Below are positions 35,060-46,804 of a stretch of DNA of 64,000 nucleotides, in pieces (within the stretch, counting starts at the first letter, position 1; every line of letters starts with the position of its first letter). A program made the translations under genes and the position numbers. The DNA lies in the NCBI GenBank assembly GCA_030998225.1, contig JAPYXD010000522.1, positions 2,046,001 through 2,110,000 on the forward strand, written 5' to 3'. This DNA is from Diplolepis rosae (Eukaryota; Arthropoda; Insecta; Hymenoptera; Diplolepididae). The notes under the pieces were generated by a model. It did not search any database, was not told where the DNA came from, and was given only the letters and a program-made list of their open reading frames with translations.

Positions 35060-35890
35060 TAAACTGACTCCGTGATGCCAAAAAAACAAGAATAAAAAAA
35101 AAATGCCTGATTTAATAAAATAGTGGAATTTTTTTTGAATATTTCACGTTATAATTGATTTGAATCCATGATATACATGTTTTGACAGAAATACTGTAGG
35201 TTCAATAGAAGTTTTTTCTGAGTGTAAACAAATGTTTAATTTGATTTTTTATGTAATATAATATAAAAATTAAATTATTTTGAATAAACTTTTATTTTCT
35301 TAATACTTTACTGTTAAGAGACTGAAATATTGTTGGAAACGATCTGTTTCGCATGCATATGCACTTTTTTCTGTAGACACATTCGGATTTACAAGTTCCG
35401 TATGAAAAGTATGCACGAGAGCAAAATGACACTCTGCGTTTCGGTATCCTCTTACGCACGAATGCACATTCATACTAGCTACATACTTTTCCATTCTATA
35501 TTGTCTACAGTTTATACCTACATATCAATACTATGCATAATTACGCAGTACCTGCAATCAAAACGTGTTTACTACACACATCAGTATATTATATTATATT
35601 TTAGGTTCCTCCTGCATGTGCGACTACATTTTTTTTTCTACAAATGCAGTTAAAAGTTTGATTCTACTGTCGGTTTCTAATAAAAAAACATTTTTACTAC
35701 TATATGGAAGAACCGAAGTAGAGTTTTAAAGTTGGTGAAACAATGTCTTTTATTTATAAAAATACTAGATACGAAATCAACAAATTTATTATTACAATGT
35801 TATATAATTTTAACAATTTTCAGAGCTGCTCATGATTAGAAAAAATAATATTGATTATTTTTTTGCATTATAATAAACACTCCAGGTGTG
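35060..35890. other. Noncoding, no gene seen
   Basis: AT-rich. Overlapping open frames of 107 codons (plus) and 64 codons (minus) at 35300-35653 have no known motifs. Confidence 0.35.
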
Positions 35891-35894
35891 AAAT

Positions 35895-36010
35895 CAAAAT
35901 TCAAGGAATTCGAAATCTTTCTGTGGAAAAAAGACGTTTTTGACTGCGCTGGGATTTGAGCCCGGGTCTTTCGATTGCCGGTCGACTGCTCTGACCACAG
36001 CTATACAGGA
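35895..36010 (-). mobile_element. tRNA-derived SINE
   Basis: On the minus strand an A-box-like TAGCTGTGGTCAGAGCA is followed by GGCAATCGAAAGACC and a B-box-like GGGCTCAAATCCCAGC. A short unique tail with TTTTTTCCACAGAAAGATTT follows. The same unit occurs at 44357-44460. Box spacing fits a tRNA-like polymerase III promoter. Confidence 0.65.
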
Positions 36011-36021
36011 GTCCGACATCT

Positions 36022-36415
36022 CCCAGGTGGAAATTTACAACCAGCTTGGTACCACGCCAGTGCCGCAGGGGAATTCGCAGTACTGGCACGGTACTGGCAT
36101 AGTGCTGGCATAAGCATGGCCTACCACCGGCGCGGCTCTGAAAGGTAACTTGGATGGAAGTTTTCCAACGGTACTGGCGCGGTATTGGACATCGGTACCA
36201 TGCCAGCACAGAAATCTGTACTGGTTCAGTAATGGCAGTACTCCGAAGTCGGTTGTTAGCCGACACTTGGTCTCAGAACTGGGGCTGTACTATGCCAGTA
36301 CCGCGCCAACCGTCGGCCTGGTACCAACTGTCTAGTACAAGCATTGCTCCTTGCTTAGAACTGGCGCGGTACTGTGCCGTTTGTACATACTGGCATGAAT
36401 CCGCCTTTTCCACCT
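36022..36415 (-). mobile_element. CCCAGGTGG-ended MITE, copy 2
   Basis: Inverse orientation of 27701-28077. Ends CCCAGGTGGAAATTT and TTTTCCACCTAG. Rich in GTACTGG/GGTACCA words. Lies immediately next to the SINE at 35895-36010. Confidence 0.75.
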
Positions 36416-36419
36416 AGAC

Positions 36420-37299
36420 TCCTTCTCTACAGAAAGAGTGAAGAACAAGCAGTTTTTGCAAATTTAAATTATTAAAATAATTTATTTTCTTCCCAATATC
36501 TCAATAAGGAAAAAAAATCTTAGACTTAATTTAAGGGGTAATACCTATGTCGAGCCCTATTTTTTAAGGTCATTTTTGAGATGTTTTTTTCAAGAAAGTT
36601 TGAATGTTATTCAAAATATGATTACAGAACTTTATTACACATATTTTGAAGTACTAAAATTAATTTTTATTATGATTTTAAAAAAAAACGCGCCAAGAGA
36701 GAGTCAGAAGCCACAGGTTATTTTTCGGAGATGCCTTCAGTACCCTTTTCAGTATTGATCTGCAACTGAAAAATGAAATTTTTTTTATTTTAAGACTGAA
36801 AATGAAGCGAAGTATGTAGAGGTTTTCAAAAATATTGAATTAATAGAAAATTATGATTTAAAAAAAAAAAATTTTGTCATTAAAAGATCGTCATAAAAAC
36901 CTTATCAAATAAAAAGTTTTCAATTTTTTAAAAAACCGCTACGTACTTTGCCAGAAAATGATGCACTTAAGATGCAGTTAAAATTTCAGATCCATTGGAT
37001 CAAAACTGATAAAATAAAGTTGGGGTTAACATAGAAAAAAGTGGTTTCGTGAAAAACGCGTTTTGAGTTTGAAAACAAGAAAAGTGACAGCCAAACTGAT
37101 GCTACACTAATACACTACCTATATAAATAAAAAGTAAAACTGTCAATTCAAGAATTAGTCTTTTGAATAATAATACATTTCAGTAATTCTGCATCATCGT
37201 TGACATCATTTAGTGACTCCTGAGCAACTTCCATTTGCTGCTACGCGTTTCATACCCAAAACATTCGAAAAAATTTCATGGCATGAGCCAACCGATATG
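36420..37299. other. Noncoding with a small R fragment
   Basis: 36480-36540 resembles R interior (CAATATCTCAATAAGGAAAAA). The remainder is AT-rich and no gene is visible. Confidence 0.35.
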
Positions 37300-37696
37300 C
37301 CAACATCATCAGCGATTTTCTGTATGCATTTTTGTAACTTTTTAATAAATTACATGATTATTGATAAATTTATTTTCTTCCAAATATCTCAAAAAGGAAA
37401 AATAATCGTAGACTTTATTTAAGGAAAGGATTTTGCATAACAACGCTTATTTCGTATCTCACATATTTTGGTGAAAAAAATCGAATTTTTTCAATATTAA
37501 AAATCAAAACATAAAATATACATCCTGTCGAGAAATTTCTCGATAAGAATGTGTAGACCTTATTTAGCCAAACAATTTTTCATCTAAACGTTTTTTTTGT
37601 ATCTCACATATTTTGTCTAAAAAATGGAATTTTTGAATTTTAATCGTATTTTTTGGAATTGAAACGAAAAATATATGTTTTATCAGAAACTCTGTG
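37300..37696 (+). repeat. R repeat, left-half copy
   Basis: Matches 31440-31825 (GATTTTCTGTATGCATTTTT ... TTTTATCAGAAACT). It stops abruptly at GTGAG, where a MITE fragment begins. The missing right half is found inverted at 39085-39610. Confidence 0.65.
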
Positions 37697-37822
37697 AGAA
37701 AACTCACCCTATTTCACCAAGAGTTCTCTTACAACCGAGAGAACGCGTTAGGTGCTACGTTCGAAAGTAGACGTAGCTTAACATCTCGGTTGTAAGAGAA
37801 CTCTTGCTGAAATAGGATGATT
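37697..37822. repeat. Hairpin fragment of the 24472-25030 MITE
   Basis: Same as about 24707-24832: CAAGAGTTCTCTTACAACCG and its complement around GAACGCGTTAGGTGCTACG. The outer parts of the MITE are missing. Confidence 0.75.
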
Positions 37823-38175
37823 ACAACATTACAAGGGGCGAAACAGAGCGAAAGCATTTCGTGTGACTGCAGCCCTCGTGTATTCAACATGGAATTGACT
37901 TATTGGACGGTATGTACTCAAGATACTGAAAATATAATAATGTAATAATAAAAATATCTATGCTTATCAGGTGTATTTTTGAATATTTCCAGAAAAAAAA
38001 AGTCTTGATGATAAATGTAATAAACAGTAATATAAATATGATGTGACATGTTTTAGAACATATCCGATTTTGTATTGACCCATAATTCATACAATATTTA
38101 TTTATTTTTTATTATTATTTTATTTTCACAATACCATTTTTCTCAATGGCAGATATAAAAAAACGTAGAAAGTAA

Positions 38176-38216
38176 GGCAAACGTTTCGGCCACATATGGG
38201 GGCCCTCTTCAGTGCC
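38176..38216 (-). ncRNA. Hammerhead-ribozyme-like motif
   Basis: Minus-strand version of the motif at 38365-38405, in the opposite arm of the same palindrome. Confidence 0.55.
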
Positions 38217-38364
38217 ATAAATTATAAAATTCGACTAAAATTTCTTTAAAATATCACAATATAGAAAATCATTAAAATGATTTAATGATTTAATGATTTA
38301 ATCATTTAATGATTTTCTATATTGTGATATTTTAAAGAAATTTTAGTCGAATTTTATAATTTAT

Positions 38365-38405
38365 GGCACTGAAGAGGGCCCCCATATGTGGCCGAAACGT
38401 TTGCC
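38365..38405 (+). ncRNA. Hammerhead-ribozyme-like motif
   Basis: GGCA, CTGAAGA, hairpin GGGCC...GGCC, GAAAC, GTT, TGCC. Stem I (GGCA/UGCC) pairs exactly. Compared with the 27-kb motif, both stem I and stem II have different sequences that still pair. The same single bulged G sits in stem II. Confidence 0.6.
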
Positions 38406-38575
38406 ATACTTTTTACGTTTTTTTATATCTGCCATTGAGAAAAATGGTATTGTGAAAATAAAAAGAGCCTGACCCTATGCCAAAATGAAAAACAAATAAA
38501 TATTGTAGTAATATAAATGTTAAAATGTTGCTGTTGGTTTTCATTTATAAAAAATGCGTTTCGAAACATGTTTGA

Positions 38576-39085
38576 TAACATGTCTGCTATTATATTGACC
38601 CAAAATTCATAGAATTTTTGTTCATTTCTCGTTATTTTGGCATAGGGTCAGATTCTTTTTATTTTCTTCGAGTAAAATTATCACTATTAGATATAAAAAT
38701 ACTCAAAAAAAAAAAAAGGCAAACGTTTCGGCCACATAAGAGGGCTCTCTTCAGTGCCATAAATTCAAAGATTAATTCAAAATTTCTGTAAAAGACTAGA
38801 ATATAGGAGATAATTAAAATAATGATTATCATAGAAAATAAAAACTTATCTCATAGCTTGTCATTCAAAATGAAGTAGTCCACTATGCAGCATCACGAAT
38901 TGAAAAAATATTTAGAGTTCACTGTGAATAAAAAACCGGATAAAATAAAAAAGCATAAAAATTTTTGCATACTAACCGACCGGAATTTTTTTTTTTTTAA
39001 TTTATTATTAAAGAAGGATGCCCAATTGGTTATTAATGGCAAAAACGCGAACAAGGTTTACATTTTTGAAAAATTTCCGTGAGGA
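38576..39085 (-). mobile_element. Penelope-like tail, copy 2
   Basis: Near-identical to 29905-30430, beginning GTTTGATAACATGTCTGC. It includes the hammerhead-like motif at 38718-38758 and ends GAGGACTTTGTTA, where an inverted R segment begins. Confidence 0.55.
38718..38758 (-). ncRNA. Hammerhead-ribozyme-like motif
   Basis: Minus strand: GGCA, CUGAAGA, stem II GAGCCC...GGCC (weaker pairing), GAAAC, GUU, UGCC. Core bases are intact, unlike the sister copy at 30054-30094. Confidence 0.5.
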
Positions 39086-39610
39086 CTTTGTTAACTCTCG
39101 ATAGAATTATCAGATTGAATTGAGCTTTGATACACTTTATCGGAGCCGAAAAAGTAAGGACAAGTTCGTTAACCAACCACATCCAATCGAAATTGAGGGA
39201 TTGAGCACTACTTTTGTGTTTTTGAAAATAATTTTTTGAAAAAATCAAAAATTTCAATACTGGTTTTTGATAGTACTCATAAATCTCTACAAATTATCCT
39301 GATAACATTTTTTGATTAAATCAAAATTAGAAATGTTACAGCATATTCACATTCGAAAAAAGTCAATATCAAAATTCCATTTTCCCGTTAAATTATACGA
39401 AATACGAAAAAACGTTATGATACAATATTATTAAATAAATAAAGACCTACAAATTTGAATTGTAACATTTTTTCATAAGATGCATATTTTTCTTTTTAAT
39501 TAAAAAAAAAACTATTGAAAATCCAAAATTCAATTTTTTAACAATAATATTCGAAATACGAAAAAAACGTAAGAATACAAAGTTTGTCGTTTCAAAAAGA
39601 TCTACAAATT
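39086..39610 (-). repeat. R repeat, right-half copy (inverted)
   Basis: Complement of about 31850-32345 (TTAACTCTCGATAGAATTAT ... GATCTACAAATTT). Begins exactly where Penelope-like copy 2 ends. Confidence 0.65.
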
Positions 39611-39619
39611 TTTTTTTAC

Positions 39620-40854
39620 TATGGAGGTCTAATTATTCCCTATTTTCGATAGGAAAAGTTATAAATATGGTACGAATTTCTTCTAAAAACTATGGTGATT
39701 CGGTTAGACAGAAGATGTGACTTTACCATTGTCTTTTATAAACTTAACATTCTGTTTTAGGAATTAATGAAACATTTATTGGGTTTACTTCAATATAATT
39801 CAATCGATGTGTCGATCACGAATTTACTATTTCATGAAATAAAACTTGCTTTTGTTTTTAGGCATAAGTACAATTATTTCACCATTTTCTCCAATATTAT
39901 TAGTAACTTTATAGTTTAATATTCAAAGTAGTAATTTATAAAAAACTGACGTTATATTCTCGTTTCCTCTTGACTTGTAGTAAAAATAAATATAATAATA
40001 CTAACTTTTACAACGAAGAGTGTCTCCGTGTAGATGCAATATGTAATATTGTATTTCTGATTTTTAGTTTCTTACTAAGTGCATGTGTGTGCATGTATGC
40101 AGGATCATTAAGATAACTAATATCCTCATTTGTTATTCGACTTTTTTGTTCCATGTTCTTAGAACTTGAATGCTAGGCGTTGCCTTCTGCTAAACGCACT
40201 CTATCATAAATTTAACCCTGCATGGTCTCCGTGACTAAATGCGCAATGATCATAAGGTAGAATCTAGTGTAGACTTCTTGATAGCTTGCAATGCATTGTT
40301 TTTTACTTTGTTCAATCTGTCGTCGTCGGCTCGAACAATGCATTCGTCGACACTAAATACTTCATTTGCTCCAATATATACATATGTACCTATTATATGT
40401 TACACGTATGGTAATTCTGTTATTCGAAGAGTTTAGTCATTTTACCTTATCGTTATATGGGTAATTTTCAAAATATAGTGCATTTTTGAAATCAATTTTT
40501 CTCAAAATTTTTTAAAAATTTGTTCCTTTTAGTTCAAACTAGGTTTATTACCATTTAAAAAGAACTTTTTAAAGTGTTCACGCTACAAACTTATTTGGAG
40601 GGTTTTTGTAGCTTTTTGACGTCACGCATTATTCAATTTCCTGTAGATCAAATTTAATCCTAACAGGAGAAAGAGAATGAAAACAAATTTTTACGAATAA
40701 AGAAAAACAGGATATAAAATATTTAACAAATAGAAAAAACGTGAAAGAAACTTTCTTTGCATTTATCTTTATTAAAATTATATTATTTGTTTATCTCAAT
40801 ATATTTTGAGGTAAAAAAAAACAAAATTTTGGATCCAAAATTCTATCCTTGAAT
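39620..40854. other. Noncoding, no gene seen
   Basis: AT-rich. A 65-codon open frame at 40239-40436 has no recognisable motif. Confidence 0.35.
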
Positions 40855-41222
40855 ATTGGGCTGAAGTTTGTCACGTCTTATATGACGAATTTGTTTTTTC
40901 GTCGTATAATCTCCAAAATAATATACGGATTTTGTATTTTTATTGCAGTCACATAGACTGCTATAATAAAAAATATATTGTATTAATTAAAAACTAAGAT
41001 TGCGGATCAAAACAAAAATTAGCAAAGTTTGACCAAAGAAAGCCATTTGTGGACGAACTCGTTAAATTATCTCGCAAACTATAACTAAAATATTTTTTTT
41101 TGCCATAAAAAATGCTTTTTTTGTCAAAAATGACTATTCTGCATATTTTTTCTAGTTTTCGAGATCATACGACGAAAAAAAAAAATTCGTCACACGAGAC
41201 GTCACGAACTTTAGCTCAATTC
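40855..41222. repeat. Foldback repeat
   Basis: Left GAAGTTTGTCACGTC...GACGAATTT...TTCGTCGTAT pairs with right ATACGACGAAAAA...AATTCGTC...GACGTCACGAACTTT. Length about 370 bp. It abuts the R copy at 41217. Confidence 0.65.
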
Positions 41223-42555
41223 CTTGAATTACTTTTCACTCTCTTTTTTACATTCTCATCATATGTCTGTCTGTAGTAGGTCGTGTGCGGCATAACTCTC
41301 GATACAATTATCAGATCGAATTGAGCTTTGGCACACTTTATTGGAGCCGAAAAAGTAAGGACAAGTTCGTTAACTAGCCACATCCAATCAAAATTGAGGG
41401 GTTGAGCACTACTTTGGTGTTTTTGAAAATAACTTTTTGAAAAAATCAAAAATTTCAATACTGGTTTTTGATATTGTTCATAAATCTCTACAAATTATCC
41501 TGATAACATTTTTTGATTAAATCAAAATTAGAAATGTTACAGCATATTCAAATTCGAAAAAAGTCAATATCAAAATTCCATTTTCCAGTTAAATTATACG
41601 AGATACGAAAAAACGTTATGATACAATATTATTGAATACATAAAGACCTACAAATTTGAATTGTAACATTTTTTCATAAGATGCATATTTTTCTTTTTAA
41701 TTAAAAAAAAAAAAAACTATTGAAAATCCAAAATTCAATTTTTTAACAATAATATGCGAAATACGAAAAAAACGTAAGAATACAAAGTTGTTCGTTTCAG
41801 AAAGATCTACAAATTTTGTCTCACTTAGTTTCTGAAAAAACGTACATTTTTCGTTTCAATTTCAAAAAATACGATAAAAATGAAAAAATTCCATTTTTTA
41901 GACAAAATATGTGAAATGCAAAAAAAACATTTAGATGGGAAATTGTTTGCCTAAATGAGGTCTACAAATTCTGATAAAGAAATTTTGGGACAGGATGTAT
42001 ATTTTATGTTTTGATTTTTAATATTGAAAAAATTCGATTTTTTTCACCAAAATATGTGAGATACGAAATAAGCGTTGTTCTGCAAAATCGTTTCCTTAAA
42101 TAAAGTCTACGATTGTTTTTCCTTTTTAGATATGTGGAAGAAAGTAAATTCTTTTAATCATGTAATTTATTAAAAAGTTATACTGAAATGTATACAGAAA
42201 ATCGAGCGCAAAGCGCGAGTGTCATGATGAGAATGTGTTCCTTAAGGCCGATAGAGCCTTAAGTAAATTGAATTTCCTGTTTCACTTAAATTCAAAAAGA
42301 AATTCAGTGACTTTGAGAAAATGTGTAATTCACATCATCTGTAATATTATTATAAAATTGGTTTGAGCTTCAGTATCAAAATATAAGAAATAAACTTAAA
42401 TGTATGCAAAGAGCATAAGACCGAGCGCGAAGCGCGAGGTCCAGAAAGAACGGAGCGGGAAGCGCGACGATCGAATCGCGCGCTCAAACTTGCGAGCGAA
42501 GCGAGCTGCGCGCGAAGCGCGCGATGAGAATGTGCCCGCGAAGCGGGCAGATTTT
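41217..42555 (-). repeat. R repeat, long minus-strand copy
   Basis: Near full-length inverse of 31110-32540, ending in GC hairpins (GCGCGCGAAGCGCGCG, GCCCGCGAAGCGGGC at about 42500-42550). With 31110-32540 it forms a pair of ~1.35-kb inverted repeats about 8.7 kb apart. The open frame at 42400-42591 is made of the GC hairpin words and is not a gene. Confidence 0.7.
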
Positions 42556-42559
42556 TTTA

Positions 42560-44356
42560 ATCAATTCTTGATAATTTTAATGAGTGACTGATTTCTAGCT
42601 ACATAATCACTTATTTTGAATCACATTCGATGAGAAACCAGTTAAAACCAACTAATTGAATAGCTATAAGTTAATCTCTGGTTGAAATTATAAAAAAAAA
42701 CTACTGATTTAAATTCAGAGAATATATTTTTTCAAATTATCCTTTCATCTGATTTTATCTGGATGGTAATCAATACATAAATTTTATTTCATATGATCCG
42801 GCTAAGAGACTGAATAAGAAGTCAATTTCGACTATAAGTCAGAAATAAATCTGCTTTTTTATCTCGAATAGAAACTGGATAAATCCACAGTTGTTCTGCG
42901 AAAGAGATTATAAATTGGATATTTTATGGCCCAATCTTAGTTTGTATGTTGACTCAATAGATAGTAAGAGTTGTCCCATGTTCATCATTTGGTAATTGGC
43001 TCGGAACATGTGTTGTATATTTGAATAAATAGTAAAATGCATTTGCAAATTTTAGTTGGGATTTGATTCAAAGAGAGCGTATAATAAATATCAAGTCTGT
43101 TCTTGCCTCCTGTCAATAACAAGAACTGTCTATAGTTTCCATAGAAACCCAGCAGGCGATTAACGGTGTGCAACGTTGAAGGTTATTCGATAAAGATTTA
43201 AAATCGCCTCTTGGGGAATTTACTGCCATGTGGGAATCGCTGAAGCGTCGATTCATTATATATATTTGCCAATAAAATTTTTAATGTTGACCATTGTTGC
43301 GATGTCTGTTTATTAAATCATTATTTATTGAGATTATTTATGAGATCTAGAATATAGAATACCAATATCATACTATTTTCTTTACATACCGCGAAGGGGA
43401 ATGCGATTTCGGGGCATGGTGGGAAACAGCAAAAATGATCGATTCAACGATCGATGATAGCTCCGTCTGATAAAACTTACTTTTCCACACTAGTGACAGG
43501 AAAGTTTTGAAATATTTGAATTCCAACCTTAATTATAAGTTTACTATGCTCTTCTTAAATTCTCGAGAATTTAATTTCAAGTACTATAACCAAGAATATT
43601 ACGGAATTTAAAAAATATAAGAGAATATAAAGGGAATTTTAAGAATTTATGGTTTAAATAATTATATTTATCAATATTTATAGTACCTTTATAGTTAAAT
43701 AAGAGGTGCTCACTTATATAAATATATTTATAAATAAAGAAGAATCTGAGAATATTTTTACTGGTTATATATTAAAATTATATATTCTTGAAATTTGAGG
43801 TTGGGTTAATTTTGAATTTAATAGATTGATTACTAAAAATATTAAATTAATATTATACTTGAATTTATATTATCTCATCTCTATAATTATAGACTATATA
43901 TAAAATCCTTTATTACGCAATATAATCTATATAATATGCATTTAATAATTAGATTAAATTATATATTAATTTATAAAAATTCAAATTTTTAAAGAACGAA
44001 ACAGTTTTTCTTTTTTCTTGCATTTTCCGGGGTCACTGCAGGTTACGGAATTTATACATCGGCAGGAAATGTCAAGTAAAACTTGAAAAAATTAGGGAAT
44101 TTTTTTATTTAACAAATTATACTTATAATTTAACAAATAAATTCTTTTATTAACTCCCACTGATGTGAAGTAATTCCAATTTTAATACAAAAATGTAAGA
44201 TTTCCATACAATGATTTTTGTAATAATACTTTAAACTAAATGTTTGGAACATAATCTATTTATTACTCTTTTAGTTTTCGTTTTCCACTTTCTTCTGCAC
44301 ATACAAAGGTTAAGAGATAATTTCATATTGCAGTATTAATTCATTTTCATTGTTTG
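42560..44356. other. Noncoding AT-rich region
   Basis: No gene or clear repeat. 43600-44000 is extremely AT-rich. Confidence 0.4.
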
Positions 44357-44460
44357 GCAATCGACCGGCAATCGAAAGACCTGGGCTCGAATCCCAGCGC
44401 AGTCGAAAGCGTCTTTTTTCCACAGAAAGATTTCAAATTCTTGAAATTCTTATAAATTTT
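44357..44460 (+). mobile_element. tRNA-derived SINE, copy 2
   Basis: GGCAATCGAAAGACCTGGGCTCGAATCCCAGC-type block (B box CTCGAATCC at about 44388-44396) followed by TTTTTTCCACAGAAAGATTT. It matches 35895-36010 but lacks the A-box half. Confidence 0.6.
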
Positions 44461-44674
44461 AAAGGAATTTATATGCCGGTTATATTCTTGGTAATATTCT
44501 CATTTTCATTGCCGTTCTCAAAGTAATATAACCGACTCAGAACTCTACGTAGGAGAATATGCTGCGTTTTTGATGAAGTCGTGGTTACATCAACCGATCG
44601 TGGAACCGATAATTTTTGCTGTCGATTCCCAACTCGCATGATTATTTGATTTTCCTTAGCTGCATACGGTTTTT

Positions 44675-45070
44675 TTCTACTGGGGGGATTGATTTGTTTA
44701 CCCCGCAGGGGGCAATAAAATGCACTTTATAACCCGTAGTAGAAAAAACATTTATTTTACTCACAAAATAAACTTTTTTTCCCTAGTTGCACAATATACT
44801 ATTATTGTAATAGCTGAGAAATCATTACAGTAATGTTCAGATCTTAAGAATATGAACCTTGTTATGAATATTTTTAAAATTAGATTGTATTAATTGTTTT
44901 TGATTCCAAATTATTGAAATTGTACTAGAAAATGTATTTTTGAAGTCAGAAATTGAGAATTTCTTTATAAAAATGTATACAATAACAATTATTTTCTACT
45001 AGCGGGTCATAAATATTGCCCCGTGCTGGGCAAACAAATTCATTTTCTGACCCCCTAGTAGAAAAAAATC
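44675..45070. repeat. Foldback repeat
   Basis: TTTCTACTGGGGGGATTGAT...CAGGGGGCAATA...CCCGTAGTAGAAA pairs, inverted, with 44994-45070. A second repeated word, TTTTTTTCCCTAGTTGCACA, occurs at about 44771 and 45161 and resembles 34340-34440. Confidence 0.55.
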
Positions 45071-45079
45071 CTGTGCGAC

Positions 45080-45854
45080 ACGGTAAAAATGTGTATTCAA
45101 TTCGTGTGGCTGTCACCCTCGCTTTGCTCTGGCATCAAACTTCACACTCGTAAAATACATTTTTTTTCCCTAGTTGCACAATATACTACTCTTAACTTGT
45201 GTCAATGTATAATATGTATGCGCGTTACGATCTCATTTGCTTCAAACGACTTAACATAACAGGCGTGTCTGGCAAAGCAGATTGTCAGATCGTAATCTTA
45301 ACTTTCATATCCATATTTGGATTTACTCTTCCTTAAGTGTGATTCTACTATGACCTTTTCTAGACGCTTGGAAAAACCTAGGCCATGAACTTGAAAGGAT
45401 TCTTAAAGCAAGGATATATAAAGTACTACAAACATCTTGAACCACAATCACCACAATTATGTACAGATCATCATTTTCTCTATTTGTTGATCAAAATAAC
45501 GTTGTGTAAAACGACTATAAATATAATATGGAAAGAGTAGATATTACGGTAGTTTTCATTCACGAAAATAGTTATCTTTTTCTTGAAAAAGTGATTTGTA
45601 ATTTATTAAAATCGCATAATTTTTTAAAATTTGGTAAGAAGCGATAAGAAAAAAAGTTGGGGCGAAAATAAAATTTATTAATAAAATTATTTTTCTGTAT
45701 TTCAAATTTTTTTAATGCAAATTAATCTTTTCTCTTCCAAAATAGCCCTTCAATAATAATATTGCTATTCTTGAAAGCAAAATTATCTATTTTTGCCAGA
45801 GGTCTAATTTTCGTGGATCAACTACCTTAAATAAAAGAGTCAATGTACTTTATA
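45080..45854. other. Noncoding, no gene seen
   Basis: Apart from the repeated word shared with 34340-34440, nothing is recognised. Confidence 0.35.
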
Positions 45855-46296
45855 TAGGGTGACCATAATTGATTTTCGAAAAGTAGGACAAAAATGTTTG
45901 AAAAATAAGGACAAAGTAGCACAAAAATTTATTTAAAAAGGAGAACAATGTAAGACAGAAAAGTTTGAAGAAGAGGACAAGATAGGATCGAAAAGTGACT
46001 ATTTTATTAAATGTTATCAACGCTTAACATCTTATATTTTTATTTTTGAACCCTGATGCATTTTAATTAATAATCTATTGAGTTGAAAAATCATTTTTGA
46101 GTTGTTGAGGTTTGCCAATTGACGAAATCGTTAGATGGCATTGAATGATAAAATTTTGTAGAAAAAAAGATCCAAAAGTTGATTAAAAAATCAAAATTTA
46201 TCATTTGAAAAATCCGGACAAAAATCCTATAGGACAACTCACACAAGCCCTAAAATGAGGACATGTCCAGGGAAATCCGGACTGATGGTCACCCTA
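45855..46296. mobile_element. hAT-type MITE with 8-bp TSD
   Basis: Ends TAGGGTGACCATA and TGGTCACCCTA, flanked by perfect ACTTTATA duplications (45847-45854, 46297-46304). AGGACAAA and CCGGACAAA words repeat near the ends. Noncoding. Confidence 0.88.
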
Positions 46297-46804
46297 ACTT
46301 TATAAAAACTGTGCCTTTTCTCCCCTTGATGAAAATAATATACAATTCTAATAAAAATTCAAAAAGCTTCATTACGAATGTATTATGGTTAAAAAATTGA
46401 ACTTTCGATTTTCAGTAGTTTCTCTACATACACTGGGAGACTTTTCTTTAGAGTAAATGATCAAATTGAATGAAAGTTTAGTATAATATTGTTTTAACAT
46501 GGGGAAAGCCGAGGTTTTATTACACTTAACCTCACTGAACCATTAAAAACTATATTTTTTTCACAATAATTTTTGTGACCTGCATTAATGAACCGCTCGC
46601 CTTCTTTAAATTTTTTTTTGCTGTCGTTTGTGTTGTCCCAACGGCAAATTTCTCCATTACTTAATATCATATTTTCTTATAAATCATTTTCACACCTATG
46701 ATGCAATATTAAAATCCCTCTGGCTCACAACGCCATGTTGCACTTTTCGTGATGTCACGCGTATGTCCTATATTTTATGTTTGATCCCAATTTTTGGAAT
46801 ATGG

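Larger units (their letters stand above)
38038..38506. mobile_element. Penelope-like palindrome with 12-bp TSD
   Basis: A 469-bp insert flanked by AGTAATATAAAT at 38026-38037 and 38507-38518. The single-copy site is intact at 25749-25760. Two arms (about 38130-38282 and 38298-38462) are inverted copies meeting at an ATTTAATGATTTAATG tract. Each arm carries a hammerhead-like core. Confidence 0.7.
37823..38575 (+). repeat. Dispersed repeat, copy 2 (interrupted)
   Basis: Matches 25549-25810 but is split by the palindromic insertion at 38038-38506. The two halves rejoin exactly at AGTAATATAAAT. Confidence 0.7.

Noticed and set aside
41217..42555. CRISPR-like array of GC hairpins with spacers
   Set aside because: Hairpins vary in length and sequence, spacing is irregular, and the same block recurs as a dispersed repeat in a eukaryotic context.
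42400..42591. 63-codon Arg/Ala/Lys-rich open frame
   Set aside because: It is made of the palindromic GC hairpin words of the R repeat and is not an independent gene.
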